A DNA stretch of 64,000 nt. Source: an uncultured Clostridia bacterium (GTDB lineage Bacteria > Bacillota > Clostridia > UMGS1810). The notes below the pieces were generated by a model. It ran no database searches. It saw only the letters and a program-made list of their open reading frames with translations, and had not been told where the DNA came from. The position numbers and the translations under genes were made by a program. Every line of letters begins with the position of its first letter. The first letter of the stretch is position 1. Shown piece by piece: positions 7,224 through 16,707 of this stretch. The DNA lies in NCBI GenBank assembly GCA_934500875.1, contig CAKSTL010000003.1, forward strand, positions 62,001-126,000, given 5' to 3'.

Positions 7224-10200
7224 GTGGCAGTTATGGACAATAATAAGAGCTTATATAAATCTTCATTTGAGCACGACGCCTGCGGAATAGGCGCAGTTGT
7301 AAGCATTGACAACAAAGCGTCGCACAAAATTGTTGAGGACGCACTTTTGATTGTTGAAAAGCTTGAACACCGTGCAGGAAAGGATTTTGCCGGCGAAGTG
7401 GGCGACGGAGTCGGAATTATGCTCAGAATATCGCACAGGTTTTTTAAGAAGAAAGAAAAGGATTTGGGCATTGATTTGGGCGGCGAAGGCGATTACGGCG
7501 TGGGAATGTTTTTCTTTCCGAGAAATGCGCTTTTAAGAAAACAGGCGCAGAAGATGTTTGAGGTTATATGCAAGAAGGAAAATGTTGAATTTTTAAACTG
7601 GAAGGAAGCCGAAATTGACGCAAAGGTGCTTTCAAAAAATGCGGTGCAGGATATGCCGTATATTGCACAGTGCTTTATAAAACGTCCCGAAAACATAGAA
7701 AAAGGTCTTGATTTTGACAGAAAGCTTTATATTATAAGACGTCTTTTTGAGCAAAGCGTTGAAAACACTTATGTTGCCTCGCTGTCGTCCAGAACCATAG
7801 TTTACAAGGGAATGTTTCTTGTAACGCAGCTTAGAAAATTTTATAAGGATTTGCAGGACAAAGACTATGAAAGCAGCGTTGCAATGGTACATTCAAGGTT
7901 TTCGACAAACACGTTTCCGAGCTGGGAGAGAGCTCATCCGAACAGATTTATTCTGCATAACGGCGAAATAAACACCATAAGAGGAAACGCAGACAGAATG
8001 GCGGCACGTGAAGAAACAATGCAGTCGGATTTATTAAAGGACGATATGGACAAAATTCTGCCCGTTATAAGCAGAGAAGGTTCGGATTCCGCAATGCTTG
8101 ACAACGTTCTGGAATTTTTGGTTATGAGCGGTATGCCGCTTCCGCTTGCGGTTATGATAACCATTCCCGAGCCGTGGAAAAACGACGAAAATATAAGCCG
8201 TGAAAAGAGAGATTTATACAGATATTACGCAACAATGATGGAGCCGTGGGACGGCCCTGCGGCAATACTTTTTACCGACGGCGACGTTATGGGTGCTTGT
8301 CTTGACAGAAACGGACTGCGTCCTGCAAGATATTACATCACCAAGGATAACAGGCTGATTTTGTCGTCGGAGGTTGGCGTTCTTGATATACCGAGCGATG
8401 AGATTGTGGAAAAATCCCGTTTAAAACCGGGCAAAATGCTGCTTGTGGATATGAAGAACAAAAGAATTGTATCGGACGAGGAATGTAAGGAATATTACGC
8501 TAAAAGAAAGCCCTACGGCGAGTATCTTGACCAGTGCCTTACAACGCTGGAGTCGCTTCCCGTTCCCAACAAAAAGCCGCAGCACTATTCCGGCAGCGAG
8601 CGTGCAAAGCTTTACAAGGCGTTCGGATACACTTATGAGGATATAACGGGCGCAATATATCCCATGGCGAAAAACGGCTCGGAGCCGATTGTTTCTATGG
8701 GTATTGACACTCCGCTTGCGGTGCTTTCAAAAAATCATCCGCCGCTTTTTAATTATTTTAAACAGTTGTTTGCCCAGGTTACAAATCCTCCCATAGACGC
8801 TTTGAGGGAAAAAATCGTCACCGATACGACCGTTTATGTAGGTTCGGACGGAAACATTTTGGACGATAAGGCGGGAAACTGCCGTGTGCTTAAAATTGCC
8901 AATCCCATTCTTACGGATGTTGACCTTATGAAGATTAAGAGCATCAAAAAAGAAGGATTTAAAACCGAAACGGTTTCGATTTTGTATTATAAAAACACTT
9001 CGCTCAAAAAGGCGCTGGACAAGCTTTTTGTAGAGTGCGACAAGGCATACCGCAACGGCGCAAACATTATAATTCTTTCAGACAGGGGCGTTGACGAAAA
9101 CCACGTTGCAATTCCGTCGCTGCTGGCGGTTTCCGCAATGGAACAGTACCTTATAAGAACAAAGAAAAGAACTGCCGTTTCAATAATCTTAGAGAGCGGC
9201 GAGCCGAGGGATGTTCATCATTTTGCACTGCTTCTCGGCTACGGCGCAAGGGCGGTCAATCCTTATCTTGCGCAGGAATGTATTGCAAGCCTTATTGACG
9301 AAAACCGTCTTAACAAGGATTATCACACGGCGATAAAAGACTATAACAATGCGGTTTTAAACGGCATTGTAAAAATTGCTTCAAAAATGGGAATTTCAAC
9401 TTTGCAGTCGTATCAGTCGGCGCAGATTTTTGAGGCAATCGGCATAAGAAAAGACGTTATAGACGAATATTTTACCAATACCGTAAGCGAGGTTGAGGGT
9501 GTTGGACTTAAAGAAATAGGCGAGGATGTTGAGTGGCGTCACAACAGGGCGTTTGACCCGCTCGGGCTCGGTACGGATGAAATTTTGGACAGCGTCGGGG
9601 CGCACAAAATGCGAAGCGGCGCCGACAAAGAGGACCATTTATACAATCCCGAAACGATTATAGCGCTGCGTGAGGCGACGCAGAAGGGCTCGTATAAGCG
9701 GTTTAAAGAATACACCGCAATGGTGGATGACGAAACACGTCCGCACACCTTAAGAGGTCTTTTTGACTTTGCATATGATAAAAACGACGAAATTCCCATA
9801 GACGAAGTTGAGAGCGCAAAGGAGATTGTAAAACGCTTTAAAACAGGCGCAATGTCCTACGGTTCCATTTCAAAAGAGGCGCACACCTGTATGGCGGTTG
9901 CCATGAACAGGCTGGGCGGAAAGTCAAACTCGGGCGAGGGCGGCGAGGACCCCGTGCGTTACAATACCGAAGAAAACAGTGCGATTAAGCAGGTTGCTTC
10001 GGGAAGATTCGGCGTTACGAGCGAATATCTTGTAAGCGCAAGAGAAATTCAGATTAAAATGGCTCAGGGCGCAAAGCCCGGCGAGGGCGGACATCTGCCC
10101 GGCAAGAAGGTTTATCCCGAAATTGCAAAAAACAGATACTCAACCCCGGGTGTGTCGCTTATTTCGCCTCCGCCCCATCACGATATTTATTCTATCGAGG

Positions 10201-11741
10201 ATTTGGCGCAGCTTATTTACGACCTTAAAAATGCAAACAAAAATGCCGATATTTCGGTTAAGCTTGTGTCGGAGGCAGGTGTGGGAACTGTTGCAACCGG
10301 TGTTGCAAAGGCAGGCGCAGGCGTAATTCTTATTTCGGGCTACGACGGCGGTACGGGTGCAGCGCCGCAAAGCTCGGTGCATAACGCAGGGCTGCCGTGG
10401 GAACTCGGTCTTGCCGAAACTCATCAGACGCTTGTAAAAAACAATCTGCGTTCACGTGTGCGTCTTGAAACGGACGGAAAGCTTATGAGCGGACGTGACG
10501 TTGCGATTGCTTGTATTTTGGGTGCCGAAGAATTTGGTTTTGCCACCGCTCCGCTTGTTACAATGGGCTGCGTTATGATGCGTGTCTGCAATCTTGACAC
10601 CTGCCCTGTGGGAATTGCAACGCAAAACCCGGTTTTAAGAAAGAGATTTTGCGGCAGAAGCGAATATGTTATGAATTTTATGATGTTTATTGCCGAGGAA
10701 CTGCGTGAAATTATGGCAAAGCTCGGCATCCGCACCGTGGACGAGCTTGTTGGCAGAACCGACAAGCTTCGCATACGCAAAAACAGCATTGCAAAAAACG
10801 TTATAAAGCTTGACCTTTCTGCAATAATCGGCGAAACAAACAATATTCACTATGTTGCGGGCGACGAATTTGACTTTAAATTAAAAGACACCATAGACGA
10901 AAAAGTGCTTATTCCAAGCTTTAAACCGGCGTTTGACAAGAATGAAAAATTTGAAATTTCGGTTGATATTTCAAGCACCAACCGAAGCTTCGGAACAAAC
11001 TTCGGCTCGGAGATAACAAAGAGATTTAAAAACACGCTGTGTGACGACACTTACACCGTAAACTGCAAGGGCGGCGGCGGTCAGTCGTTCGGAGCGTTTA
11101 TTCCCAAAGGGCTTACGCTTAAAATATCGGGCGACAGCAACGACTACTTCGGAAAAGGCTTATCAGGCGGAAAGCTTGTTATTTTCCCCGACGAAAAAAG
11201 CACGTTCGACCCGTCCGAAAACATTATAATAGGCAATGTTGCTCTCTACGGCGCAACAAGCGGTTTTGCTTATATAAACGGCATTGCCGGCGAGAGATTT
11301 TGTGTAAGAAACTCGGGCGCAACGGCTGTATGCGAGGGCTGCGGCGACCACGGCTGCGAATATATGACAGGCGGCAGAGTTGCGGTTTTGGGAAGGACGG
11401 GCAAAAATTTTGCCGCAGGAATGAGCGGCGGCATTGCATATGTGCTGGACGAGGAACACGATTTTTATTTGCGCCTTAACAAAGGTATGGTTATAATGAG
11501 CGGCATCAGCGAAAAGAGCGATATTGAATGTCTTAAGACTATGATTGAAAATCACGTTAAGGAAACAGGCTCTGCAAGGGGTAAAAAAATTCTTGATAAT
11601 TTTGATAAGTATTTGCCGCTGTTTAAAAAAATCATACCGACAGACTATCAGAAAATGTTAAAATGCACTGCAAAATACGAAGAAAAAGGTATGAGCCGCA
11701 AAGAAGCTGAGCTTGAGGCTTTTTACGAAATGTCAAGGTAG
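7224..11741 (+). CDS. gltB: Glutamate synthase, large (alpha) subunit
   Basis: A 1505-residue glutamate synthase large subunit: glutamine plus 2-oxoglutarate to two glutamates. The GTG start has an AGGAAGG site six bases upstream; the ATG at 7233 is an alternative. A 19-residue propeptide precedes the nucleophile Cys20 (DACGIG). The central and FMN-binding regions follow (GGKSNSGEGGEDP, GYDGGTGAAPQSS). The 3Fe-4S cysteines have the spacing C-x5-C-x4-C in GCVMMRVCNLDTCPVG. The C-terminal beta-helix domain is glycine-rich. It sits 28 bases after asnB and 26 before gltD, so the four genes are probably one transcript. Confidence 0.97.
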   Translation: MAVMDNNKSLYKSSFEHDACGIGAVVSIDNKASHKIVEDALLIVEKLEHRAGKDFAGEVGDGVGIMLRISHRFFKKKEKDLGIDLGGEGDYGVGMFFFPRNALLRKQAQKMFEVICKKENVEFLNWKEAEIDAKVLSKNAVQDMPYIAQCFIKRPENIEKGLDFDRKLYIIRRLFEQSVENTYVASLSSRTIVYKGMFLVTQLRKFYKDLQDKDYESSVAMVHSRFSTNTFPSWERAHPNRFILHNGEINTIRGNADRMAAREETMQSDLLKDDMDKILPVISREGSDSAMLDNVLEFLVMSGMPLPLAVMITIPEPWKNDENISREKRDLYRYYATMMEPWDGPAAILFTDGDVMGACLDRNGLRPARYYITKDNRLILSSEVGVLDIPSDEIVEKSRLKPGKMLLVDMKNKRIVSDEECKEYYAKRKPYGEYLDQCLTTLESLPVPNKKPQHYSGSERAKLYKAFGYTYEDITGAIYPMAKNGSEPIVSMGIDTPLAVLSKNHPPLFNYFKQLFAQVTNPPIDALREKIVTDTTVYVGSDGNILDDKAGNCRVLKIANPILTDVDLMKIKSIKKEGFKTETVSILYYKNTSLKKALDKLFVECDKAYRNGANIIILSDRGVDENHVAIPSLLAVSAMEQYLIRTKKRTAVSIILESGEPRDVHHFALLLGYGARAVNPYLAQECIASLIDENRLNKDYHTAIKDYNNAVLNGIVKIASKMGISTLQSYQSAQIFEAIGIRKDVIDEYFTNTVSEVEGVGLKEIGEDVEWRHNRAFDPLGLGTDEILDSVGAHKMRSGADKEDHLYNPETIIALREATQKGSYKRFKEYTAMVDDETRPHTLRGLFDFAYDKNDEIPIDEVESAKEIVKRFKTGAMSYGSISKEAHTCMAVAMNRLGGKSNSGEGGEDPVRYNTEENSAIKQVASGRFGVTSEYLVSAREIQIKMAQGAKPGEGGHLPGKKVYPEIAKNRYSTPGVSLISPPPHHDIYSIEDLAQLIYDLKNANKNADISVKLVSEAGVGTVATGVAKAGAGVILISGYDGGTGAAPQSSVHNAGLPWELGLAETHQTLVKNNLRSRVRLETDGKLMSGRDVAIACILGAEEFGFATAPLVTMGCVMMRVCNLDTCPVGIATQNPVLRKRFCGRSEYVMNFMMFIAEELREIMAKLGIRTVDELVGRTDKLRIRKNSIAKNVIKLDLSAIIGETNNIHYVAGDEFDFKLKDTIDEKVLIPSFKPAFDKNEKFEISVDISSTNRSFGTNFGSEITKRFKNTLCDDTYTVNCKGGGGQSFGAFIPKGLTLKISGDSNDYFGKGLSGGKLVIFPDEKSTFDPSENIIIGNVALYGATSGFAYINGIAGERFCVRNSGATAVCEGCGDHGCEYMTGGRVAVLGRTGKNFAAGMSGGIAYVLDEEHDFYLRLNKGMVIMSGISEKSDIECLKTMIENHVKETGSARGKKILDNFDKYLPLFKKIIPTDYQKMLKCTAKYEEKGMSRKEAELEAFYEMSR

Positions 11742-11767
11742 CAAAGGAGCAATAGGGAGGATTAAAA

Positions 11768-13237
11768 ATGGGAAAACCAACGGGATTTTTGGAATATGAA
11801 AGACACTCAAACCATTCTGTGCCGCCAAAGGACAGAATTAAAAATTTTGATGAATTTCACCCTCCGCTCGACGACGAGGAACGCAAAAAACAGGGCGCAA
11901 GGTGTATGAACTGCGGCGTACCGTTTTGCCAGTCGGGTATGAAGCTGGACGGCTTTGTAACGGGATGTCCTTTGCACAATCTTATTCCCGAGTGGAATGA
12001 CGAAATTTACAACGGTAATATGCACGAGGCATATTTAAGGCTGATAAAAACCAATAATTTCCCCGAATTTACAGGCAGGGTTTGCCCTGCATTGTGCGAG
12101 GCGGCGTGCACATGCGCTATGAACGGTTATGCCGTGACAGTGCGTGAAAATGAGCTTTACACCATTGAAAACGCATTTGCGAAAGGATACGCAAAGCCCA
12201 AAAAGAAAGGTGTGCCGAGCGGTAAAAAAATTGCCGTTATCGGCGCAGGGCCTGCCGGTCTTGCCGCTGCGGATTTGCTCAATATGAGGGGTCATTCGGT
12301 GACGGTGTTTGAGCGTGAGAAAAGCATTGGCGGACTTTTGATGTACGGCATACCCAATATGAAGCTTGAAAAAAGCGTTATAAAGCGCCGTGAGGATGTT
12401 ATGAAAAGCGAGGGCGTTGAGTTTAAAACCGGTGTTGACGTAGGAAAAGACATCACCGCCGAAGAAATTTTAAATAATTTTGACGCCGTTGCGGTTTGCT
12501 GCGGCTCTAAAACTCCCCGTGACATAAAATCGGACGGCAGAGATTCAAAGGGAATTTACTTTGCGGTGGATTATCTTTCGGACGTGACACGCTTTGTAAC
12601 AGGAGAGATTAAGTCGGAAAAGGTGAGCGCAAAAGGCAAAAACGTTGTTATAATCGGCGGCGGCGACACGGGAAACGACTGTGTGGGAACTGTCATAAGA
12701 CAGGGCTGCAAATCGGTTGTTCAGCTTGAAATGATGGAAAAGCTTCCCGACGCAAGACCTGTCGGCAACGAGTGGCCGAGATGGCCCAAGGTATGCAAGA
12801 CGGATTACGGTCAGGAGGAGGCTATCGCCGTTTTCGGCACCGACCCGAGAGTTTACAAAACCACGGTCAAAGAATTTATAAAAGACGCAAAAGGCGCTGT
12901 GAAGGCTGTCAAAACCGTTCTTCTTGAGAAAAAGGAGGACGAAAAAACAGGACGGTTTATTATGAGCGAGGTTGAAAAAAGCGAAAAAACCATTCCGTGC
13001 GAGCTTGTTTTGATTGCGGCAGGGTTTGTCGGCTGTGAGGAGTATGTTTTAAATGCGTTTAAGCTGAATAAGGATAACAGAGGAAATATTTCGGCAGAAA
13101 ACTTTAATGCCAAGGGAAAAGTTTTTGCCGCAGGCGATTGCAGAAGAGGTCAGTCGCTTGTGGTATGGGCGATTGCCGAGGGCAGAGAGTGTGCCGAAAA
13201 GATTGACAAATACCTTATAGAATCGGAAAATATGTAA
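11768..13237 (+). CDS. gltD: Glutamate synthase, small (beta) subunit
   Basis: A 489-residue partner of GltB that passes electrons from NAD(P)H through FAD to the large subunit. N-terminal cysteine clusters CMNCGVPFCQSG with GCPLHNLIPEWND, and CPALCEAACTC, bind 4Fe-4S centres. GAGPAGLAAADLL binds FAD and IGGGDTGNDC is the second nucleotide site. C-terminal AAGDCRRGQSLVVWAI is the usual FAD-contact motif. The length is as expected and the ATG has a GGGAGG site. A terminator follows, closing the nitrogen operon. Confidence 0.96.
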   Translation: MGKPTGFLEYERHSNHSVPPKDRIKNFDEFHPPLDDEERKKQGARCMNCGVPFCQSGMKLDGFVTGCPLHNLIPEWNDEIYNGNMHEAYLRLIKTNNFPEFTGRVCPALCEAACTCAMNGYAVTVRENELYTIENAFAKGYAKPKKKGVPSGKKIAVIGAGPAGLAAADLLNMRGHSVTVFEREKSIGGLLMYGIPNMKLEKSVIKRREDVMKSEGVEFKTGVDVGKDITAEEILNNFDAVAVCCGSKTPRDIKSDGRDSKGIYFAVDYLSDVTRFVTGEIKSEKVSAKGKNVVIIGGGDTGNDCVGTVIRQGCKSVVQLEMMEKLPDARPVGNEWPRWPKVCKTDYGQEEAIAVFGTDPRVYKTTVKEFIKDAKGAVKAVKTVLLEKKEDEKTGRFIMSEVEKSEKTIPCELVLIAAGFVGCEEYVLNAFKLNKDNRGNISAENFNAKGKVFAAGDCRRGQSLVVWAIAEGRECAEKIDKYLIESENM

Positions 13238-13252
13238 AAATATATGAAACAA

Positions 13253-13295
13253 AAAACGCCCTTGTGTTAATGCAAGGACGTTTTGCTTTGTTTTT
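13253..13295 (+). terminator. Terminator between gltD and lysA
   Basis: A 12-bp stem with one mismatch (13253-13264 with 13273-13284) and an eight-base loop, followed by GCTTTGTTTTT. It lies between convergent genes, and the A-rich left side means it may also serve the leftward lysA transcript. Confidence 0.8.
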
Positions 13296-13300
13296 AAAAC

Positions 13301-14602
13301 TTACAGAATATCGTTTCTAATTAAATCTTCATACGTTTCACGCTTAATTTTAAGGCTCGCCTCGCCGTTTTTCACAAACACCGCCGCCGGACGGCAAAGA
13401 CGGTTGTAGTTGCTCGACATTGAATAATTGTATGCCCCGGTAGACATAACAGCTAAAATATCTCCGGGTTTTATGCGCGGCAATTTTGCGTCCTTTATGA
13501 TAATATCGCCCGATTCGCAGCACTTTCCGCATATCGTCACAACCTCGCTTGCTTCAGCGTTTACGTTGTTTGCAATAACAGCGTCATACTGCGCCTGATA
13601 AAGAATGTATCGGGGATTGTCTGCCATTCCGCCGTCAACCGAAACGTATTTTCTTACGTTTTTGATATCCTTAACCGTTCCGACAGTGTAGAGCGTAATT
13701 CCTGCCTCGCCCACAATGGAACGGCCGGGCTCCATAAGTATAAACGGCATTTTGACACCGTATTTTTCACACTCGGTTTTAATAACCTTTGACACTTCTT
13801 CAATATATTTTTCGTATTCGGGAGGAGTGTCGCTTTCAATGTATTTTATACCGAATCCGCCGCCCAGATTAAGCTCGGAAACTTCAATTCCGAGTTCATT
13901 TTTGATTTTCGACATAAACTCAATCATAATTTCTGCCGTAAGCTTAAACGGCTCAAGCGAAAAAATCTGCGAGCCGATATGGCAGTGCAATCCTGCAATT
14001 TTAATATTTTCAAGATTTTTTGCATATTCCAAAACTTCAAACGCTTCGTTGTTTTCAATTGCGAAGCCGAATTTTGAATCTATCTGGCCGGTTGAAATAA
14101 ATTCGTGAGTGTGTGCGTCAACACCCGGTTTTATGCGGAAAAGCACCTTTGCGCACTTTTTCTTTTCCGAGCACATTTTATTAATTATGTCAAGCTCTCT
14201 TTTGTTGTCAACAACAATTCTTCCGACATTTTCGTTTATTGCAAACTCAATTTCATCATATGTTTTGCTGTTGCCGTGAAAATAAATTTTTTCGCTGTCG
14301 AACCCCGATTTTAATGCTGTGTAAAGCTCACCGCCCGACACAACATCGCATCCCAGCCCTTCTTCGGCAGTTATTTTATACATATACAGCGACGAAAACG
14401 CTTTTGACGCATAAAGAATAAGCCCGTTTCCCGAGTAGAATTTGTCAACTGCGGTTTTGTATGAGCGCATACTTTTTCTTATATGCTCCTCATCCATAAC
14501 ATAAAGCGGAGTGCCGAACCTTTTTGCAAGCTCGGTAGTATCGCATCCGCCGATTTCAAGGTGATTTTTGCTGTTGACCGATAAATTTTCCGTTATAAAC
14601 AT
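13301..14602 (-). CDS. lysA: Diaminopimelate decarboxylase
   Basis: A PLP enzyme of the alanine-racemase fold that decarboxylates meso-diaminopimelate to lysine, the last step of lysine synthesis. The PLP lysine region reads LILYASKAFSS. Other motifs are LHCHIGSQIF, LNLGGGFGI, EPGRSIVGEAG and CGKCCESGDII with the substrate-contacting Cys. An in-frame ATG at 14611 lies directly against the AAGGAAGG ribosome site with no spacer, so I chose the ATG at 14602 (nine-base spacing, 433 residues). It follows the stalk-domain gene by 58 bases and may share its transcript. Confidence 0.95.
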   Translation of the reverse strand: MFITENLSVNSKNHLEIGGCDTTELAKRFGTPLYVMDEEHIRKSMRSYKTAVDKFYSGNGLILYASKAFSSLYMYKITAEEGLGCDVVSGGELYTALKSGFDSEKIYFHGNSKTYDEIEFAINENVGRIVVDNKRELDIINKMCSEKKKCAKVLFRIKPGVDAHTHEFISTGQIDSKFGFAIENNEAFEVLEYAKNLENIKIAGLHCHIGSQIFSLEPFKLTAEIMIEFMSKIKNELGIEVSELNLGGGFGIKYIESDTPPEYEKYIEEVSKVIKTECEKYGVKMPFILMEPGRSIVGEAGITLYTVGTVKDIKNVRKYVSVDGGMADNPRYILYQAQYDAVIANNVNAEASEVVTICGKCCESGDIIIKDAKLPRIKPGDILAVMSTGAYNYSMSSNYNRLCRPAAVFVKNGEASLKIKRETYEDLIRNDIL

Positions 14603-14660
14603 TGATGCCATCCTTCCTTTGTTTTGCTGTTATTTTTACCGTTTTACCGTTTATCAAACA

Positions 14661-15425
14661 TTAATTAATTTCAAGACACAATGTGTTGTCTTCAAGATAA
14701 AGTGCAACACTGTTTTCACTCTTTTTGAACAAAACCTCGTTTTGTGCAACAAGCGGGTCGTCAAGGCAGATAAATCCGCAGTTTTTCATAAGCGTTATAA
14801 ACTTTGCAACCTGCTCAAGATATACTCTTTCGCCGTCGTATTTATAAATTATGCCGTTATCCGTTTTTTGCATACCCGTCCGCTTTACGTCAACGGTGTT
14901 TTCAAGCATGGGCACCTCAACTTTAAAGTCGTATTTATAGGGCACAAATTCAAAATCCTTCATATTTTTGTTCGGAATTGTTACGTTTGCAATGCGCTTT
15001 TCGCCGTCCCACGAAACATTTGCAATTTCTTTAAGGGCGCTTATGTATATGACGGTGTAATCGTTAATGTTAAAGCTTTCTGCCTTTTTGCCGTTGACGT
15101 ATGTGACAATATCCGTATCGGACGCTGATGATAAAATTCTTCCTGCCGCATCCTTGTCGCAGCGGTAAATTATATCGTCTGTTCCGCTTATCTGTTTGTC
15201 CGAAAGGGTAATGTCAACCCGTCTTTGCTCACCGTTCCACACCACGTCAAAGCCGTAGTTTTTAAGCGAGGACGCATACACTGCCGTCTGATTGTTAAGA
15301 TTATATGCGGCAATGGGATAATTGTTGATATATGCGCAGATATCGGTTGTGCGTACCTCGCTTTGTGCGAACGCCGCCGATGTTATTAAAAAAGAAAATA
15401 TTAAAAACGAAAATAATTTTTTCAT
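14661..15425 (-). CDS. Secreted protein with copper-amine-oxidase-N-like (stalk) repeats
   Basis: A 254-residue exported protein. A signal peptide (residues 1 to about 20, MKKLFSFLIFSFLITSAAFA) is followed by two related segments, ICAYINNYPI...WNGEQRRVDITL and VTYVNGKKAE...WDGEKRIANVTI. These resemble the stalk domain named after the copper amine oxidase N-terminus and common in cell-surface proteins of Clostridia. No catalytic domain is visible, so copper or oxidase activity should not be assumed. The function is unknown, possibly cell-wall or spore-envelope association. A strong promoter and an AAGGGGCGG ribosome site precede it. Confidence 0.75.
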   Translation of the reverse strand: MKKLFSFLIFSFLITSAAFAQSEVRTTDICAYINNYPIAAYNLNNQTAVYASSLKNYGFDVVWNGEQRRVDITLSDKQISGTDDIIYRCDKDAAGRILSSASDTDIVTYVNGKKAESFNINDYTVIYISALKEIANVSWDGEKRIANVTIPNKNMKDFEFVPYKYDFKVEVPMLENTVDVKRTGMQKTDNGIIYKYDGERVYLEQVAKFITLMKNCGFICLDDPLVAQNEVLFKKSENSVALYLEDNTLCLEIN

Positions 15426-15447
15426 TGCAAACCGCCCCTTTTATACC

Positions 15448-15476
15448 ATTATATATGCAAAATTCAATCTTGTCAA
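15448..15476 (-). promoter_or_regulatory. Consensus vegetative promoter for the stalk-domain gene and perhaps lysA
   Basis: Leftward TTGACA (15476-15471), 17-base spacer, TATAAT (15453-15448), a perfect match to the housekeeping consensus, ending about 22 bases before the start codon. Confidence 0.85.
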
Positions 15477-15544
15477 TTATTTAGAAAAAACGTCATAAAT
15501 TTGAAAAATTTGAAAATAATAAAATAAAAAAGGAGTTTTTAAAA

Positions 15545-15682
15545 ATGTGCAAAGGAAAAAAGGCTGTAAAGATAATTGCAATTGCCGTTATTGCAATATC
15601 CGCCGCAAAGACGTTTATTGACATTATGAGCGAAATTACGGTTGTGAAGGCTGCAACAAAGCTGATATCAAAAATAGATTAG
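15545..15682 (+). CDS. Orphan small protein with one hydrophobic segment (45 residues)
   Basis: ATG preceded by AAAAGGAG at a ten-base distance and closed by TAG. The predicted protein has a basic N-terminus (MCKGKKAVK), a hydrophobic stretch at about residues 9-21 (IIAIAVIAISAA) and a short amphipathic tail ending KLISKID. It may be a small membrane protein. I do not recognise a family. A strong terminator directly downstream supports its being an independent unit, but no consensus promoter was found. It stands in front of the spore dipicolinate genes. Confidence 0.5.
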   Translation: MCKGKKAVKIIAIAVIAISAAKTFIDIMSEITVVKAATKLISKID

Positions 15683-15708
15683 CAAAAATTTAAAACGGAT
15701 TTCAAAAA

Positions 15709-15752
15709 ATATCGCTGCACGGCAAAGTTTTGCCGGACGGCGGTATTTTTTT
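15709..15752 (+). terminator. Terminator downstream of the 45-residue ORF
   Basis: Outer stem 15709-15717 with 15738-15746 including G-U pairs, and inner stem CGGCAAA with TTTGCCG, then seven T residues. It separates the small ORF from the dipicolinate synthase operon. Confidence 0.8.
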
Positions 15753-15767
15753 GTCCGGAATATACGC

Positions 15768-15794
15768 ACAAAAATTTATGCCCGGCATAATATA
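15768..15794 (+). promoter_or_regulatory. Candidate mother-cell (sigma-K type) promoter for dipicolinate synthase
   Basis: CATAATATA at 15786-15794 matches the sigma-K -10 pattern CATANNATA, with AC 16 bases upstream (15768-15769). In Bacillus subtilis the spoVF operon is sigma-K dependent. The -35 part is short and weakly informative, so this is a suggestion. Confidence 0.4.
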
Positions 15795-15821
15795 TACTAA
15801 AAAAGTGCGGAGGGGATATTT

Positions 15822-16676
15822 GTGAAGAATATTTTAATTCTCGGCGGGGATATGCGTTTTATTACGGTTGCAAACCTTCTTGCCGGGGACGGTTATAACG
15901 TTTCGGTTCTGGGGTTTAAAAAAAGTGCCTCGTTTGACGGGAGAATAAGTTTTTTTACAAATCTTCCCGAAGCTGTTGAGCGGTGTGACGCAATTGTTGC
16001 GCCGCTTCCCGTTACAAAGGATAATATCACTGTATATGCGCCTTTTAGCATAAATGAGATTTATATTGATGACGTTTTGTCTTATGCCGGGGAAAGACCT
16101 GTTTTTTGCGGTATGGCAACGGGCGAATTTATAAAAAGCGCAGAAAAGTTTGACGTGCGGCTTATTGACTATTTTAAAAGCGAGTACCTTACCGTGCTCA
16201 ACTGCGTGCCGACAACCGAGGGCGCAATAAGCATTGCAATAGAGAACACGCCGTTTACGCTTTTCGGGTCAAAAACGCTTGTTATGGGGTTCGGAAGGGT
16301 TGGAAGGCACCTTTCAAAAACGCTTGCGGCTTTTGGGGCGGATGTGTCTGTTGAGGCAAGAAAAGAGTCTGACCTTGCGTGGATTTGCGCACTCGGCTAC
16401 AACAAACTGCCTCTTTCAAAGCTTGATGAGCATCTTAACGAATTTGATATAATTTTCAATACCGTTCCGAAAATTCTTCTTACGCCCGACAGGCTGAGGC
16501 TTATAAATAAAGAGTGCGTAATTATTGACCTTGCATCTTATCCTTACGGTGCGGACGTTAATTTCTGTCGTGAAAATAAGATTAAATACATTCTTGCAAG
16601 CTCGCTGCCCGGCAAATTTGCGCCGCAGTTTGCAGGAAAAATAATAAAAGAAACGATTTGCAGTATGCTTTCTTAG
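15822..16676 (+). CDS. spoVFA: Dipicolinate synthase subunit A
   Basis: A 284-residue subunit (DpaA) of the enzyme that oxidises dihydrodipicolinate to dipicolinic acid, the spore-core calcium chelator, in the mother cell. An N-terminal domain (ILILGGDMRFITVANLLAGDGY) is followed by a Rossmann NAD(P)-binding domain, VMGFGRVGRHLSKTLAAFG near residues 154-172. Length and gene order (A then B) fit the family. A GTG start with a GGAGGGG site is used. The subunit B gene follows after 31 bases. Confidence 0.93.
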   Translation: MKNILILGGDMRFITVANLLAGDGYNVSVLGFKKSASFDGRISFFTNLPEAVERCDAIVAPLPVTKDNITVYAPFSINEIYIDDVLSYAGERPVFCGMATGEFIKSAEKFDVRLIDYFKSEYLTVLNCVPTTEGAISIAIENTPFTLFGSKTLVMGFGRVGRHLSKTLAAFGADVSVEARKESDLAWICALGYNKLPLSKLDEHLNEFDIIFNTVPKILLTPDRLRLINKECVIIDLASYPYGADVNFCRENKIKYILASSLPGKFAPQFAGKIIKETICSMLS

Positions 16677-16707
16677 GCATATGCTAAGCATCAGGGAGGT
16701 GTAGAAA

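Noticed and set aside
13271..13282. CAAGGACG in the gltD terminator resembles the ANTAR hexaloop core.
   Set aside because: The flanks cannot close a stem around AAGGAC; the bases are fully used by the ordinary terminator stem.
14612..14660. Lysine riboswitch before lysA.
   Set aside because: Only about 58 bases separate lysA from the preceding gene, far too short for that aptamer.
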